From positions 124,001-188,000 of the forward strand of contig NZ_JAQQGN010000003.1 of assembly GCF_028550595.1 (NCBI RefSeq): a stretch of 64,000 nucleotides of DNA, given 5' to 3'. This DNA is from Luteimonas sp. BLCC-B24. Its GTDB lineage: Bacteria > Pseudomonadota > Gammaproteobacteria > Xanthomonadales > Xanthomonadaceae. Shown piece by piece: positions 1 through 9,189 of the stretch (its first letter is position 1; every line of letters starts with the position of its first letter). The notes beneath the pieces were generated by a model. The model was not told the DNA's origin. It did no database searches and saw nothing but the letters and a program-made list of their open reading frames with translations. The position numbers and the translations under genes are program-made.

Positions 1-286
1 AACTCCGGAAAAGACAACGCGGTGATGGCGTCGGTCGCGTCGTGCGGCCCGCCAGCCGCGCAGCGTGCGCCTGTCGCGGGAGCGGTGGAATAGGCCGTTG
101 GTTGGCCGCCCCCGAATGCCCGGGATCGGCAAAGTCGGGTTCAGGCGCGAGGACGTCGAGGGGGCGCTCGACGGAGAGGGGCACCACGCAGGTACGGGGT
201 CACGACGACCGCGTTACCGCGTCAGGCGCGGCGGGCCCGGGCCAAGCGCGCGGTGGCCGCGCGCTCGAAAGGTCAGGTGCGGTGGC
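1..286. other. left-edge stretch without a recognisable gene
   Basis: No reading frame here resembles a known protein. Open frames on the plus strand are read-through of GC-rich sequence opposite the acyltransferase gene. The first few codons at the edge could be the tail of a gene outside the window, but there is too little to judge. The only structured item is the hairpin at 245-265. Confidence 0.5.
245..265 (-). terminator. hairpin downstream of the acyltransferase gene
   Basis: AGCGCGCGG and CCGCGCGCT form a 9-bp perfect stem around a TGG loop, about 20 bp beyond the stop codon of the leftward acyltransferase gene. No T-tract follows it, so it is either a weak intrinsic terminator or a 3'-end stabiliser. 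Confidence 0.45.
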
Positions 287-895
287 TCAGACCGTGCCTC
301 GGTTCTTGCCCATCCATGGCGCGTACCAGGCACGGATCATCGCCATGTCGGCGTCGAGATCATCGCCGGGCTGGATCAGCGGGCCGAAGCCGATGACCTT
401 GTCGGGGTAGTGGAAATACAGGGTCTGGATCGGCACGTTGGCGGCCTTGGCGATCTTCCAGAAGCCGGTCTTCCAGCGTTCCACCCGCTTGCGCGTGCCC
501 TCGGGCGCGAGGCCGTACCAGAACGGCTCCGGGCCGTGGATGGCCGCTGCGGCCTGCTCGATCACCCGTGAGGCGCGACTGCGGTCCACCGGAATCACGC
601 CCAGGCCGCGCAGCGCCCAGCCGAGCACCGGCACGCGGAACAGCGAATCCTTGCCGAGCACGCGGATGTCCAGGCCCAGTGCCGCCTTGGCGGCGAAGCC
701 CCACACGCCGTCCCAGTTGGACGAGTGCGGCGCGCCGATCAGCACCAGCCGCGAGACGTCGGGCAGTTCACCGATCACACGCCAGCCGCCGAGTCGCAGG
801 ATGCTGCGGCCGATCCAGCGCGCGAGACGACTGGGCTTCACGCGGGGCGCATTGGGCGGTACGGGAATCAGGAACGGGTACTTCGAAGTGCTCAT
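287..895 (-). CDS. 1-acyl-glycerol-3-phosphate acyltransferase family protein (PlsC-like)
   Basis: This 202-residue protein belongs to the glycerolipid acyltransferase family, which transfers acyl chains to lysophospholipids or related acceptors at the inner membrane. The catalytic HX4D motif is visible as HSSNWD (His57, Asp62) and the substrate-binding motif as PEGTR (131-135), an APEGTR variant of FPEGTR. It is shorter than housekeeping PlsC and has a compact hydrophobic stretch around residues 48-56, so it may be one of the accessory small acyltransferases. The ATG at 895 is preferred over an upstream one because the family starts near here. It runs in the same direction as the ArfB gene just upstream. 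Confidence 0.8.
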   Translation of the reverse strand: MSTSKYPFLIPVPPNAPRVKPSRLARWIGRSILRLGGWRVIGELPDVSRLVLIGAPHSSNWDGVWGFAAKAALGLDIRVLGKDSLFRVPVLGWALRGLGVIPVDRSRASRVIEQAAAAIHGPEPFWYGLAPEGTRKRVERWKTGFWKIAKAANVPIQTLYFHYPDKVIGFGPLIQPGDDLDADMAMIRAWYAPWMGKNRGTV

Positions 896-928
896 GCGTC
901 CTCGGCGCAAGGGGCCTGCAAGGGCGGG

Positions 929-1339
929 TCAGTCCCAGTCGCGCAGGGCGCGACCGCGTTTGATGGTACTGCGTTCGCGTTTCTCCCCCAGCCGCCGCTC
1001 CTTGGCGCCGCGCGAGGGGCGGGTGGCGATGCGGGCCTTGGGCACGGCGTACCCGGTGGCGATGAACGCGGCGAGACGCTCACGCGCGTCTTCGCGGTTG
1101 CGCTCCTGGGTGCGGAAGCGCTGGGCGTTGATGACCAGCACGCCCGCATCGGTGAGGCGGCGGTCGCGCCGGGCCAGCAGCCGCGCGCGCACCGGCTCGG
1201 GCAACGACGGCGAGCCCGCGATGTCGAACCGCAGCTCGACCGCGGTGGCCACCTTGTTGACGTTCTGCCCGCCCGGCCCGCTCGCACGCACGAAGCGTTC
1301 GACGAGTTCCTCTTCGGGTATGGCGGGCGGGCTGGTCAT
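929..1339 (-). CDS. arfB: alternative ribosome-rescue factor B (peptidyl-tRNA hydrolase ArfB/YaeJ)
   Basis: This 136-residue class I release-factor-like protein releases peptides from ribosomes stalled on non-stop mRNAs. The catalytic GGQ motif is at residues 23-25 inside the typical SGPGGQNVNK context. The C-terminal tail is rich in Lys and Arg, as expected for the helix that enters the empty mRNA channel. Length fits the family (about 140 residues). The start at 1339 removes a 20-residue leader that the family lacks. It lies 33 bp upstream of the acyltransferase start and may be co-transcribed with it. Confidence 0.9.
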   Translation of the reverse strand: MTSPPAIPEEELVERFVRASGPGGQNVNKVATAVELRFDIAGSPSLPEPVRARLLARRDRRLTDAGVLVINAQRFRTQERNREDARERLAAFIATGYAVPKARIATRPSRGAKERRLGEKRERSTIKRGRALRDWD

Positions 1340-1452
1340 CGGCGGCGATTGTAGACGCTGGCCCGACGCAGGCCGTGTGGGCACCTGCGGCCGGCACACG
1401 GGCGGTCACGGTTTACAGTAGTGCCTCATTCACGGACAAACGGAGTTCTCCG

Positions 1453-1953
1453 ATGGCACGTCGCCTGCCTTTCGCCGCCCTGCTCGCGCTCGCCTTCTGC
1501 GCACCGCTCGCACACGCCGCGCCGCCGAGCGAAGCCCAGATCGACCGCCTGCTGGAGGCGATGCGCGCCGAGCAGACCGCCAATGCGGTGATTCCCCAGG
1601 TCATGGCCTCGCAGCAGCAGATGATCGCCCAGCTCACCCAGGACGCCGATCCGCAGCAGCGCGAGGCGGCGCTGCGTGCCGCGGCGTCGTCGCTGCGTGC
1701 GGTCGAATCGGCGCTGTCGTGGGACGCGCTGCAGCCGATCTACCGCGAGATCTACATGGAGACCTTCACCGCCGAGGACACCGAGGCGATGGTGAGCTTC
1801 TACAGCAGCCCGGCCGGCCAGAACCTGCTCGACAAGATGCCGCTGCTGATGCAGAACACGATGACCGCGGTGCAGCGCCTGGTGATCCCGATGCTGCAGC
1901 AGCTCGAACGCGACCTGCGCTCGGAACTCGAATCCGGCGCGTCGGCGGGCTGA
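1453..1953 (+). CDS. exported DUF2059-type protein of unknown function
   Basis: This 166-residue protein has a clear Sec signal peptide (residues 1 to about 22, cleavage after AHA). The helical Gln- and Glu-rich body contains the pattern ...YRExYxExFTxxExxxMVxFYxSPxGQ... typical of DUF2059 proteins, which are periplasmic and of unknown function. An ATG preceded by CGGAG at 1441-1445 supports the start. It converges with the pseudouridine synthase gene. Confidence 0.75.
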   Translation: MARRLPFAALLALAFCAPLAHAAPPSEAQIDRLLEAMRAEQTANAVIPQVMASQQQMIAQLTQDADPQQREAALRAAASSLRAVESALSWDALQPIYREIYMETFTAEDTEAMVSFYSSPAGQNLLDKMPLLMQNTMTAVQRLVIPMLQQLERDLRSELESGASAG

Positions 1954-1960
1954 GCCACGC

Positions 1961-1989
1961 GCACCGCGGCGCTCAGCCCGCCGCGGTGC
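1961..1989. terminator. shared hairpin between convergent genes
   Basis: GCACCGCGGCG (1961-1971) and CGCCGCGGTGC (1979-1989) form an 11-bp stem with a 7-nt loop between the stops of the DUF2059 gene and the convergent truC-like gene. It overlaps the last codons of the latter. No T-run flanks it. It probably works as a bidirectional terminator or barrier. Confidence 0.5.
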
Positions 1990-2665
1990 CCGGAAACAGC
2001 ATCAGCGCGCGGGCGAACTCGTCGCCCGGCGGCGCCTCGACGCACAGCCGCTGCCCGGTGTGCGGGTGGTCGAACACCAGCCGCTCGCTGTGCAGCAGCA
2101 TGCGGTGGATGCCGAGTCTGCGGAAATGGCGGTTGTGGCGGCCGTCGCCATGGCTGGTGTCGCCGATCAGGTGATGCGACAGGTGCTTGAGATGCCGGCG
2201 GATCTGGCGGAAGCGTCCGGTCAGCGGTTCGGCACGCAGCAGCGCATAACGCGAGGTCGGAAAGCCCGATGAGGGCAAGGCGAGTTCGGTCGTCGCCAGG
2301 CGGGTGAAGCGGGTCTGCGCCGGCTTCTTGTGCGGCTTGCCGGGGCCACCGTCGAGCGGGTGGTCGACGAGACTCTCCTCCGCGGGCCAGCCGCGGCAGA
2401 TCGCCAGGTAGTGCTTCTCCACGCTGCGCGCCATCCACTGGCTGCCGAGCGCACTGGCGGTGTCGCGGTCGAAGGCGAGCAGCAGGCAGCCGCTGGTGGC
2501 GCGGTCGAGCCGGTGCACGAGGAACAGCGGGCGTTCGAACTGCGCGCGCAGGCGATCGGCGAGGAAGTCGTGTTCGTCGCGGGCGAGTTTGCTGTCGTGG
2601 ACCATCAGCCCGGCGGGCTTGTCGACCACGGCGAGCCGGTCGTCCGCGTACCGCACATCGATCAT
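1973..2665 (-). CDS. truC: TruC-like tRNA pseudouridine synthase (RluA family)
   Basis: This 230-residue protein is a stand-alone RluA-family catalytic domain with no S4 domain. The catalytic aspartate is in HRLDRATSG (Asp54). The later segment RFRQIRRHLKHLSHHLIGD followed by a histidine-rich HGDGRHNRHFR stretch matches the arrangement in TruC, which makes pseudouridine 65 in tRNA. RluA-type rRNA specificity cannot be excluded from sequence alone. The ATG at 2665 gives the family N-terminus (IDVRYADDRLAVVDKP). Confidence 0.8.
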   Translation of the reverse strand: MIDVRYADDRLAVVDKPAGLMVHDSKLARDEHDFLADRLRAQFERPLFLVHRLDRATSGCLLLAFDRDTASALGSQWMARSVEKHYLAICRGWPAEESLVDHPLDGGPGKPHKKPAQTRFTRLATTELALPSSGFPTSRYALLRAEPLTGRFRQIRRHLKHLSHHLIGDTSHGDGRHNRHFRRLGIHRMLLHSERLVFDHPHTGQRLCVEAPPGDEFARALMLFPGTAAG

Positions 2666-2757
2666 CACGCGCCTCCTGACAGGGCGGTCCGGGCGCCCGG
2701 ACCACCGCGCGCGATCTGCTATTTTCGGCGATCGTCTCCGCAAAGGGAAAACACCGC

Positions 2758-5517
2758 ATGCTGTGCCGGTTTCGCCTGGGCCTGCTCGCCGTCTGCCTGG
2801 CCGCGGGGACGGCGCTGTCCGCGACCGCCGCGCCGCGGATCGAAGCGCCGGTGCACAGCGCCGAAGGCATCGCCGAGTACCGCTTCGACAACGGCCTGCA
2901 GCTGGTGCTGTTTCCCGATCCCAGCAGCCCGGTGACCACGGTCAACGTGACCTACCGTGTGGGCTCGCGCCACGAAGGCTACGGCGAAACCGGCATGGCG
3001 CACCTGCTCGAGCACCTGGTGTTCAAGGGCACGCCCACGCATCCCGACATCCCCGGCCAGATGAAGGCGCGCGGCATCCGCTACAACGGCACGACGTGGT
3101 TCGACCGCACCAACTACTTCGCCAGTTTCTCCAGCGACCCCGACACCCTGGCCTGGCTGCTGCGGTTGGAAGCCGACCGCATGGTGAATTCGCACATCGC
3201 GCGCGCGGATCTCGACAGCGAGATGACCGTGGTGCGCAACGAGATGGAATCGGGCGAGAACAGCCCCACGCGCGTGCTGCTGCAGCGGGTGATGGGCGCG
3301 GCCTACCAGTGGCACAACTACGGCAATGCGACCATCGGCGCACGCAGCGACGTGGAGAACGTGCCGATCGAGCGTCTGCAGGCGTTCTATCGCACCTGGT
3401 ACCAGCCCGACAACGCGGTGCTGGTGATCGCCGGTGATTTCGATCCGGTCGAGGCCATGGCGCTCGTCGGCGCGAGTTTCGGTGCGCTGCCGAGGCCCGA
3501 GCGCGCGCTGCCGGTCACCTACACGCGCGAGCCGGCGCAGGACGGTGCCCGGCACGTGGAGGTGCGCCGCGTCGGGCGCACGCCGTATCTCGCCACCGGC
3601 TACCACACGCCGGCCGGGCGCCACCCCGACAGCGCGGCGCTGTCGGTGCTGGCCCAGGTCCTGGGGCACACGCCGGGCGGGCGTCTGCACCGCGCGCTGG
3701 TCGAACGCGGCGCGGCCACGGGCGTATCGGCCATGTCGTACGCGCTCGACGAGGCCGGCTATCTGGCGTTCCTGGTGGAAGCGCCCGAGAACGCCGACAT
3801 CGACGCCCTGCAGGCGGCGCTGCTGGCGGAGGTCGAAGACGCGGCCGCTGCGCCGTTCACCGAGGCCGAGGTGGCCGAGGCGCGCGAGCGCCTGCTCGCC
3901 GGCTATTCGCGTGCGATGCGCGATCCGAACGCGGTCGGCGTGGCCCTGTCGGAAGCCATCGCCCAGGGCGACTGGCGGCTGCTGCTGCTGGCCCGCGACC
4001 GGCTGGAGACGGTGAGCGTCGACGATGTCATCCGCGTCGCGGCGACCTATCTCAAGCCCGACAACCGCACCAGCGGCCGCTTCGTGCCGACCGACCGCGC
4101 CGAGCGCGTGGTGATCCCCGAGCCGCCGTCGGCCGAGACGCTGCTTGCCGGTTACGTGGGCCGCCCGGCCCTGGCCGCCGGCGAGGCCTTCGACGCGTCA
4201 CCGGCCAACATCGATGCACGGACCCGCACCTGGACGCTGTCCAACGGGGCGAAGCTCGCAGTGCTCGACAAGGCCACGCGTGGCGGCGCGGTGCAGCTGC
4301 GCATGACGCTGCGCCTGGGCGACGAAGCCAGCCTCCACGGGCAGGCCGAGGCCGGCTCGATGGCGGGCGCGATGCTGATGCGCGGCGCGGGTGCGTTCGA
4401 CCGTGCGGGCCTGTCGCGGGAACTCACCCGGCTGGGCTCGACGCTGTCGGTGGGCGGCAACGCGACCGCGGTCAACGTCGGCGCCAGCACCGACCGCGCG
4501 CGCGTCGGCGCTCTGCTCGATCTGCTGGCGACGATTCTGCGCACGCCGACGTTTCCCGAGCAGGAATTCGCCCAGCTGCGCACCCAGGCCATCACCGGCA
4601 TCCGCGGCAGCATGACCGAGCCGGGCGCGCTGGCGAACCAGGCGATGGCGCAGCATTTCGATCCGTTTCCGCCCGGCCACCCGTATCACAGCCCGACGTT
4701 CGAGCAGCGCATTGCCGCGCTCGAAGCGCTGGACATCGACGCGCTGCGCGCATTCCATCGCGCGTTCTACGGCATGGGCGCAGGCACCACGATCGCCGTC
4801 GTCGGCGACGTCGATGCCGAGGCCGTGCACGCCCAGCTCGAGCGGCTGTTCGGCGACTGGACACCGGCCACGCCGTTCGCGCGCATCCCGCTGCCGGCCA
4901 CGCCGCGGCCGCCCGCGCACGTGCGCCTGCCCACGCCCGACCGTCCGAATGCGGTGTTCATGGCGCGCCAGGCGCTGGCGCTGGACCAGGACCATCCGGA
5001 CTATCCGGCGCTGCTGCTCGGCAATCACGTGCTCGGCGGCGGCGGCATGAAATCGCGACTGGCCGACCGTATCCGCCAGCGCGAAGGCCTGAGCTACAGC
5101 GTGAGTTCGAACTTCAGCGCCAATGCCTTCGACCCGGTCGGCAGCTTCGGCGGCTACGCGATCGCCGCACCGCAGAACATGGCGCAGGTGGAGACGGCCT
5201 TCCGCGAGGAGCTGCAGCGCCTGCGCGAGACCGAGATGCCCGATGCGGAGCGGGCGGACACGCTGGACGGACTGCTGCGTGCGCGCCGCACCTCGCGCGC
5301 CAACGATGCGCAGCTGGTGGGCATGCTCAACGACAATCTCTATCTCGGCCGCGACATGGCGTTCTCGGCCGCGTTCGAAGACCGCCTGCGCGCGCTGACG
5401 CCGGCCGACATCCGCGCCGCGATGGCGCGGCATCTGGATCCGGCGCAGCTGTCGGTGTTCATCGGTGGCGACTTCGATGCCGCCGGCGGTCAGCCCGCGC
5501 CTGTGGCCGCGGACTGA
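2758..5517 (+). CDS. M16 family zinc metallopeptidase, two-domain, periplasmic
   Basis: This 919-residue protein has a signal peptide (cleavage near residue 25) and two pitrilysin-type halves. The first half carries the inverted zinc motif HLLEH (82-86) with the distal ligand Glu162, 76 residues after His86 as in the family. The second half (from about residue 480) has the same fold signature but no HXXEH, so it is the inactive partner domain that closes the cleavage chamber. Proteins of this layout degrade peptides in the periplasm. The gene stands alone between two leftward genes. Confidence 0.88.
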   Translation: MLCRFRLGLLAVCLAAGTALSATAAPRIEAPVHSAEGIAEYRFDNGLQLVLFPDPSSPVTTVNVTYRVGSRHEGYGETGMAHLLEHLVFKGTPTHPDIPGQMKARGIRYNGTTWFDRTNYFASFSSDPDTLAWLLRLEADRMVNSHIARADLDSEMTVVRNEMESGENSPTRVLLQRVMGAAYQWHNYGNATIGARSDVENVPIERLQAFYRTWYQPDNAVLVIAGDFDPVEAMALVGASFGALPRPERALPVTYTREPAQDGARHVEVRRVGRTPYLATGYHTPAGRHPDSAALSVLAQVLGHTPGGRLHRALVERGAATGVSAMSYALDEAGYLAFLVEAPENADIDALQAALLAEVEDAAAAPFTEAEVAEARERLLAGYSRAMRDPNAVGVALSEAIAQGDWRLLLLARDRLETVSVDDVIRVAATYLKPDNRTSGRFVPTDRAERVVIPEPPSAETLLAGYVGRPALAAGEAFDASPANIDARTRTWTLSNGAKLAVLDKATRGGAVQLRMTLRLGDEASLHGQAEAGSMAGAMLMRGAGAFDRAGLSRELTRLGSTLSVGGNATAVNVGASTDRARVGALLDLLATILRTPTFPEQEFAQLRTQAITGIRGSMTEPGALANQAMAQHFDPFPPGHPYHSPTFEQRIAALEALDIDALRAFHRAFYGMGAGTTIAVVGDVDAEAVHAQLERLFGDWTPATPFARIPLPATPRPPAHVRLPTPDRPNAVFMARQALALDQDHPDYPALLLGNHVLGGGGMKSRLADRIRQREGLSYSVSSNFSANAFDPVGSFGGYAIAAPQNMAQVETAFREELQRLRETEMPDAERADTLDGLLRARRTSRANDAQLVGMLNDNLYLGRDMAFSAAFEDRLRALTPADIRAAMARHLDPAQLSVFIGGDFDAAGGQPAPVAAD

Positions 5518-5530
5518 CGCGCGTCCCCGC

Positions 5531-6058
5531 TCAGCCCTGGGGCGGGCTGGGCGGCGGCGCCTGCTGCGACATCTGCTGGAGCTCGGCACACATCTGCTGT
5601 TGCTGCGCCGGTGTCGCACTGCGGTACTGCGCCTGCACGCGGCCGTGCGCGGTGTTGAATTCCTGCTCGAAGGTGCCGGCGTCGCCGCCGAGGCGCACGA
5701 ATTCCGCCTGCTGGCGCGCACGCGCGTCGGCCAGCTGCGCCGGACCGATGTCGGGCTCGCACAGTTCGACCGCCGCATGCATGGCGCCGCCGAGGCCCGC
5801 GAGCTGGTTGAGCATCGCTGCCGGCGGCGCCCCGTCCATCGGCGCGTCCGCGCGCGGCGTGGCATCGGGTCCGGTGGTCGCTTCGCCGGACTGCTGTGCA
5901 CGCGCCGCTTCGCTCGGCACGGTGCGGGTGTCGTCGACGGTGTCGGTCTGCACGGCGGTGTCGGCAGCGGGCGGCGCGCGCTCGCCACAGGCGGCCAGGC
6001 CGAGCGTGGCGGCGAGCGCGGCGAGGCCCGCGATGGCGCGGAAACGGGGCTGGATCAT
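5531..6058 (-). CDS. hypothetical lipoprotein with a Cys pair (paralogue of the 7202-7672 product)
   Basis: This 175-residue protein has a lipobox LAAC (lipidated Cys24). Residue +2 is Gly, so outer-membrane sorting is expected. After a low-complexity Ala/Pro/Thr linker, a helical Gln-rich domain contains two cysteines (ELCEPDIG...QMCAELQQM) about 55 residues apart. The product of 7202-7672 has the same layout, so the two look like paralogues flanking panE. No function is recognised. The start at 6058 places the lipobox at the usual distance. Confidence 0.65.
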   Translation of the reverse strand: MIQPRFRAIAGLAALAATLGLAACGERAPPAADTAVQTDTVDDTRTVPSEAARAQQSGEATTGPDATPRADAPMDGAPPAAMLNQLAGLGGAMHAAVELCEPDIGPAQLADARARQQAEFVRLGGDAGTFEQEFNTAHGRVQAQYRSATPAQQQQMCAELQQMSQQAPPPSPPQG

Positions 6059-6122
6059 GGGGAACTCCTGGCGTCGGTGCACACGACCCTAGCAGCCGCA
6101 GCGCGAAGCCGGAGTCGCCGGC

Positions 6123-7079
6123 TCACGGCGTCTGCGGCGTGGCCCGACGACTGCGGTAGCACTGCAGATGGACCCACGCGGCCTCGAGATGCGGCACGCC
6201 CAGGCCGGCGCGGCGTGCGCGCTCGACCATGTCACCTACGATCTGGGCCGCTTCGACATCCTGCCCGGACTCGAGATCGCGCAGCATCGACGCGGTGACC
6301 GCGGAGCCGGCCTTGGTCAGCAGCGCGCGGGCCTGCTGCGCGGCCTCGGGCGGAATCGGCTGTCCTTCGGCCGCCGCGACGGCGAGGCATTCGGCGTGCA
6401 GCGCGCCGAGAAAGGCGGGTCCGCCGTCGGCGTCGACGATGCGGCCGATGCTCGCGCGCATCAGGCAGGTGGCTGCGGCCAGGCTGGAGAGGAAGGCGAA
6501 CTTGTTCCACGCCGCCTGCGCGAAGGTGTCGCTGCGCACGCCGTCGAAACCCTCGGCGCGTGCACAGGCCGCCTCCAGCGCACGTGTGCGCGCGCTGCCG
6601 TTGCGCGCGGGGTCGCGCTCGCCGAAGGTCATCGACGGCGGCGACGGCAGATGCACGATCTCACCGTGTTCGCCTTTCACCGCGCTGATGAAACACAGCC
6701 CGCCGAGCACGGCATCGGCGCCGAAGCGCGCGTCGAGCACCGGGTAATGGCGCAGGCCGTTGAGGATCGGCATGACCGCGGTCCCGGCACCGACCGCCGG
6801 TGCGACGGCCTCGATCGCGCTGTCGAGGTCGTAGGCCTTGCAGCTCAGCAGCACCAGATCGAACGGGCGCTCGGCCGCGAGCGCCGGCAGCGCATCGGCG
6901 GTGACGTGGGCCACCTGCAGATCGGCATCGCCGAGGGCGCTGCGGAGCTGCAGCCCCTCACGCGCGAGCTGCGCCGCGCGCGCCGGGCGCACGAGAAAGG
7001 TGATGTCGACACCGGCCTGCGCGAGGCGGCCGCCGAAGTAACCGCCGGTGCCGCCGGCGCCGAGAACGAGAATGCGCAT
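6123..7079 (-). CDS. panE: 2-dehydropantoate 2-reductase (ketopantoate reductase)
   Basis: This 318-residue cytosolic enzyme reduces ketopantoate to pantoate with NADPH, for coenzyme A synthesis. The N-terminal nucleotide-binding motif GAGGTGG (7-13) begins a Rossmann domain. The downstream AWNKFAFLSS segment carries the conserved Lys/Asn region of the C-terminal ApbA domain. Length fits PanE. Some bacteria carry several PanE-like reductases with other 2-keto acid substrates, so the exact substrate is inferred. It overlaps no neighbour and is flanked by two lipoprotein genes. Confidence 0.85.
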   Translation of the reverse strand: MRILVLGAGGTGGYFGGRLAQAGVDITFLVRPARAAQLAREGLQLRSALGDADLQVAHVTADALPALAAERPFDLVLLSCKAYDLDSAIEAVAPAVGAGTAVMPILNGLRHYPVLDARFGADAVLGGLCFISAVKGEHGEIVHLPSPPSMTFGERDPARNGSARTRALEAACARAEGFDGVRSDTFAQAAWNKFAFLSSLAAATCLMRASIGRIVDADGGPAFLGALHAECLAVAAAEGQPIPPEAAQQARALLTKAGSAVTASMLRDLESGQDVEAAQIVGDMVERARRAGLGVPHLEAAWVHLQCYRSRRATPQTP

Positions 7080-7201
7080 GCGGTGATGGTAACGGGCGGC
7101 GACGGCGTGCGGCGTCAGGACCGACCTCCGAGCAAGGTGGGCGCGGTTGTGCGTCGTCTGTATCCTGCACGTCTGGATCCAGGTATCGACAAGGAGTCAC
7201 G

Positions 7202-7672
7202 ATGGCCCGTACGTCTCGCTGTGCTTCCATTCTCCTGATTGCCGGTATGACGCTGGCCACGGCCGCATGCAATCGATCGGCGCCTGCCGCGCCCGACACC
7301 GCGAGCGACGTCACCACCGCAGCGCCTGATGTGACACCGCCTGCTCCCGCCGCCGGGGAGGAGCGGCTTTCCCCCGACGCCTGGAGCGAACAGGCGCGCC
7401 AGTCGGCGACCGCCGCGACGCCGGAGGACGTGGCCGCCGAAGCCGCGGCTGCCGGTCGCGCAATGGCCGAAGTGTGCGGGTTCAGCGAGACGGAGATGCA
7501 GCAGCTCGTCGCGCGGGAAACTGCCGAAGGCCGGGGCCCCGGGTTCGAAGCCCGGGTGGCCGCTCACATGCCGCGCCTGCGGCAGGTACAGCAGACGCAG
7601 CGCCGCGAGAACGAAGCGGCGTACCAGGAGAATTGCGAGTTCCTGCGGTTCATGCAGAACAATCGCGGCTGA
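7202..7672 (+). CDS. hypothetical lipoprotein with a Cys pair (paralogue of the 5531-6058 product)
   Basis: This 156-residue protein has a lipobox TAAC (Cys23) followed by Asn at +2. A Thr/Pro/Ala-rich linker precedes a helical, Glu/Gln/Arg-rich domain with two cysteines (EVCGFSE...ENCEFLRFM) about 51 residues apart, probably a disulfide in the periplasm. It resembles the product of 5531-6058 in architecture. An AAGGAG-like Shine-Dalgarno (acaaggagtcacg) lies immediately upstream of the ATG. Function is not recognised. Confidence 0.7.
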   Translation: MARTSRCASILLIAGMTLATAACNRSAPAAPDTASDVTTAAPDVTPPAPAAGEERLSPDAWSEQARQSATAATPEDVAAEAAAAGRAMAEVCGFSETEMQQLVARETAEGRGPGFEARVAAHMPRLRQVQQTQRRENEAAYQENCEFLRFMQNNRG

Positions 7673-7724
7673 CGCCAGCGCCTGCCGCGCATCGCGAGAT
7701 GCGCCGGCCATCGCGGTGCCTGCG

Positions 7725-9137
7725 TCAGGCGTAGCCGATCCACACCGCGATGATGAGGGCGATCGACGCGGCTGCCATCAACTTCAGCATCAACGGCCAG
7801 GCGAAGCGGAACCAGCGGTCGTACGGCACGCCGGCCATGCCGAGGATCGCCATCAGCACGATGTTGGTCGGCAGGATCAGGTTGGCGAAGCCGTCGCCGA
7901 ACTGGAACGCGAGCACCGCGACCTGGCGCTCGACGCCGGCGACGTCGGCCAGCGGGGTCATGATCGGCATCGTCGCGAATGCCTGGCCGGAGCCGGACGG
8001 AATGAAGAAGTTGATCAACGTCTGCATCAGCAGCATGCCCACCGCCGACAGTTCCGGCCCCAGCCGCGACAGCGGCATCGACGCCGCGTGCACGATGGTG
8101 TGCAGCACCTGGCCGTCTTCGAGGATCAGCGCGATCGAGCGTGCGAAACCGACCAGAAGCGCGACCACCGCCAGTTCCGCCGCGCCTGCAGCGAAGCGCC
8201 GCGCGGTGTCGTCGACGCCGAGCCGGCCGATCAGGCCCGCCGCCAGCGCGACCACCAGCCACAGCGCGCCGAGTTCGGTGAGATACCAGCCGCGCTGCGA
8301 GATGCCGTAGACCATCAGCACGACCGCGGCGATCACGACGACCGCGATCGCCGCATGACGGCGGTCGAACGGCGGATGGTCGGTGGCGGCGGCCGGCGCT
8401 GCGCTGTCGACACCGACCATCAGGCTCGCGCCGGGATCGGCGGCGACCCGGCGTGCGTAGCGCCACACGTGATGCGCGGCGATCAGCACGAACGGCAGGA
8501 ACAGCGCGAGCCGGAAGCCGATGCCCGAAGTCGGCGGCAGTTCGGCGATGTCTTGCGCCACCAGCACCGTGTACGGATTGGTCCAGGCCACGCCGTAGCC
8601 CACCACGTAGCCGCCGATCATGATGCCCATCGCGGTCATCGCATCCAGGCGCATCGCCAGGCACAGCGCCACCAGCACCGCCGCGAACGGAATGTATTCG
8701 GTGGATACGCCGAGCGTGCCGGAGCCGGCGGCGAATGCGGCCGTGCCGAACAGGATCAGCAGCGCCGGATGCCCGCCCAGCGTGCGCAGCAGCCAGCCCA
8801 GCAGCGCGTCGATCAGGCCGGTCGCGCGCAGCACCGCGATCGCGCCGCCGACGATCAGCAGGAAGAAGATGATCGCCTGCGCATCGGCCAGCGCGCGCGG
8901 CACCGAGGTGAACAGCGCGGCCGGACTGAGCCAGACGCGTTCGGCATGCACTGCATACGTGCCCGGCACGACCATCATCCGACCGGCTTCGTCGGCCTCG
9001 GTGGTGAAGCTGCCCTGCGGCAGCAGCCAGGTCGCGACCAGCGCCGCGATCATGATCAGGAACAGCAGGACGAGCGTATGCGGGATGCGGAAACGTGTGG
9101 TCACAGGCGCGGTTGCCGATGGCGAGTGACCGGCCAT
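7725..9137 (-). CDS. YfcC family inner-membrane carrier (DcuC/AbgT-like superfamily)
   Basis: This 470-residue integral membrane protein has about twelve hydrophobic segments. The conserved stretches GTLGVSTEYIPFAAVLVALC, GYGVAWTNPYTV and IPSGSGQAFATMPIM are typical of the YfcC family, whose members are predicted carriers for peptides, amino acids or dicarboxylates. The substrate cannot be assigned from sequence. Residues 1-15 form a short cytosolic leader before the first membrane span. It is monocistronic as far as can be seen. Confidence 0.78.
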   Translation of the reverse strand: MAGHSPSATAPVTTRFRIPHTLVLLFLIMIAALVATWLLPQGSFTTEADEAGRMMVVPGTYAVHAERVWLSPAALFTSVPRALADAQAIIFFLLIVGGAIAVLRATGLIDALLGWLLRTLGGHPALLILFGTAAFAAGSGTLGVSTEYIPFAAVLVALCLAMRLDAMTAMGIMIGGYVVGYGVAWTNPYTVLVAQDIAELPPTSGIGFRLALFLPFVLIAAHHVWRYARRVAADPGASLMVGVDSAAPAAATDHPPFDRRHAAIAVVVIAAVVLMVYGISQRGWYLTELGALWLVVALAAGLIGRLGVDDTARRFAAGAAELAVVALLVGFARSIALILEDGQVLHTIVHAASMPLSRLGPELSAVGMLLMQTLINFFIPSGSGQAFATMPIMTPLADVAGVERQVAVLAFQFGDGFANLILPTNIVLMAILGMAGVPYDRWFRFAWPLMLKLMAAASIALIIAVWIGYA

Positions 9138-9189
9138 GCTACCCCACGCGGTTTTTGGCGCTGCGCGGCCTGCGGGCCGCGCCCGTCAC

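Noticed and set aside
1454..1468. TGGCACGTCGCCTGC, a sigma-54-like sequence
   Set aside because: It has GG-N10-GC spacing but lies on the start codon of the DUF2059 gene, with no gene start suitably placed downstream. Probably chance.
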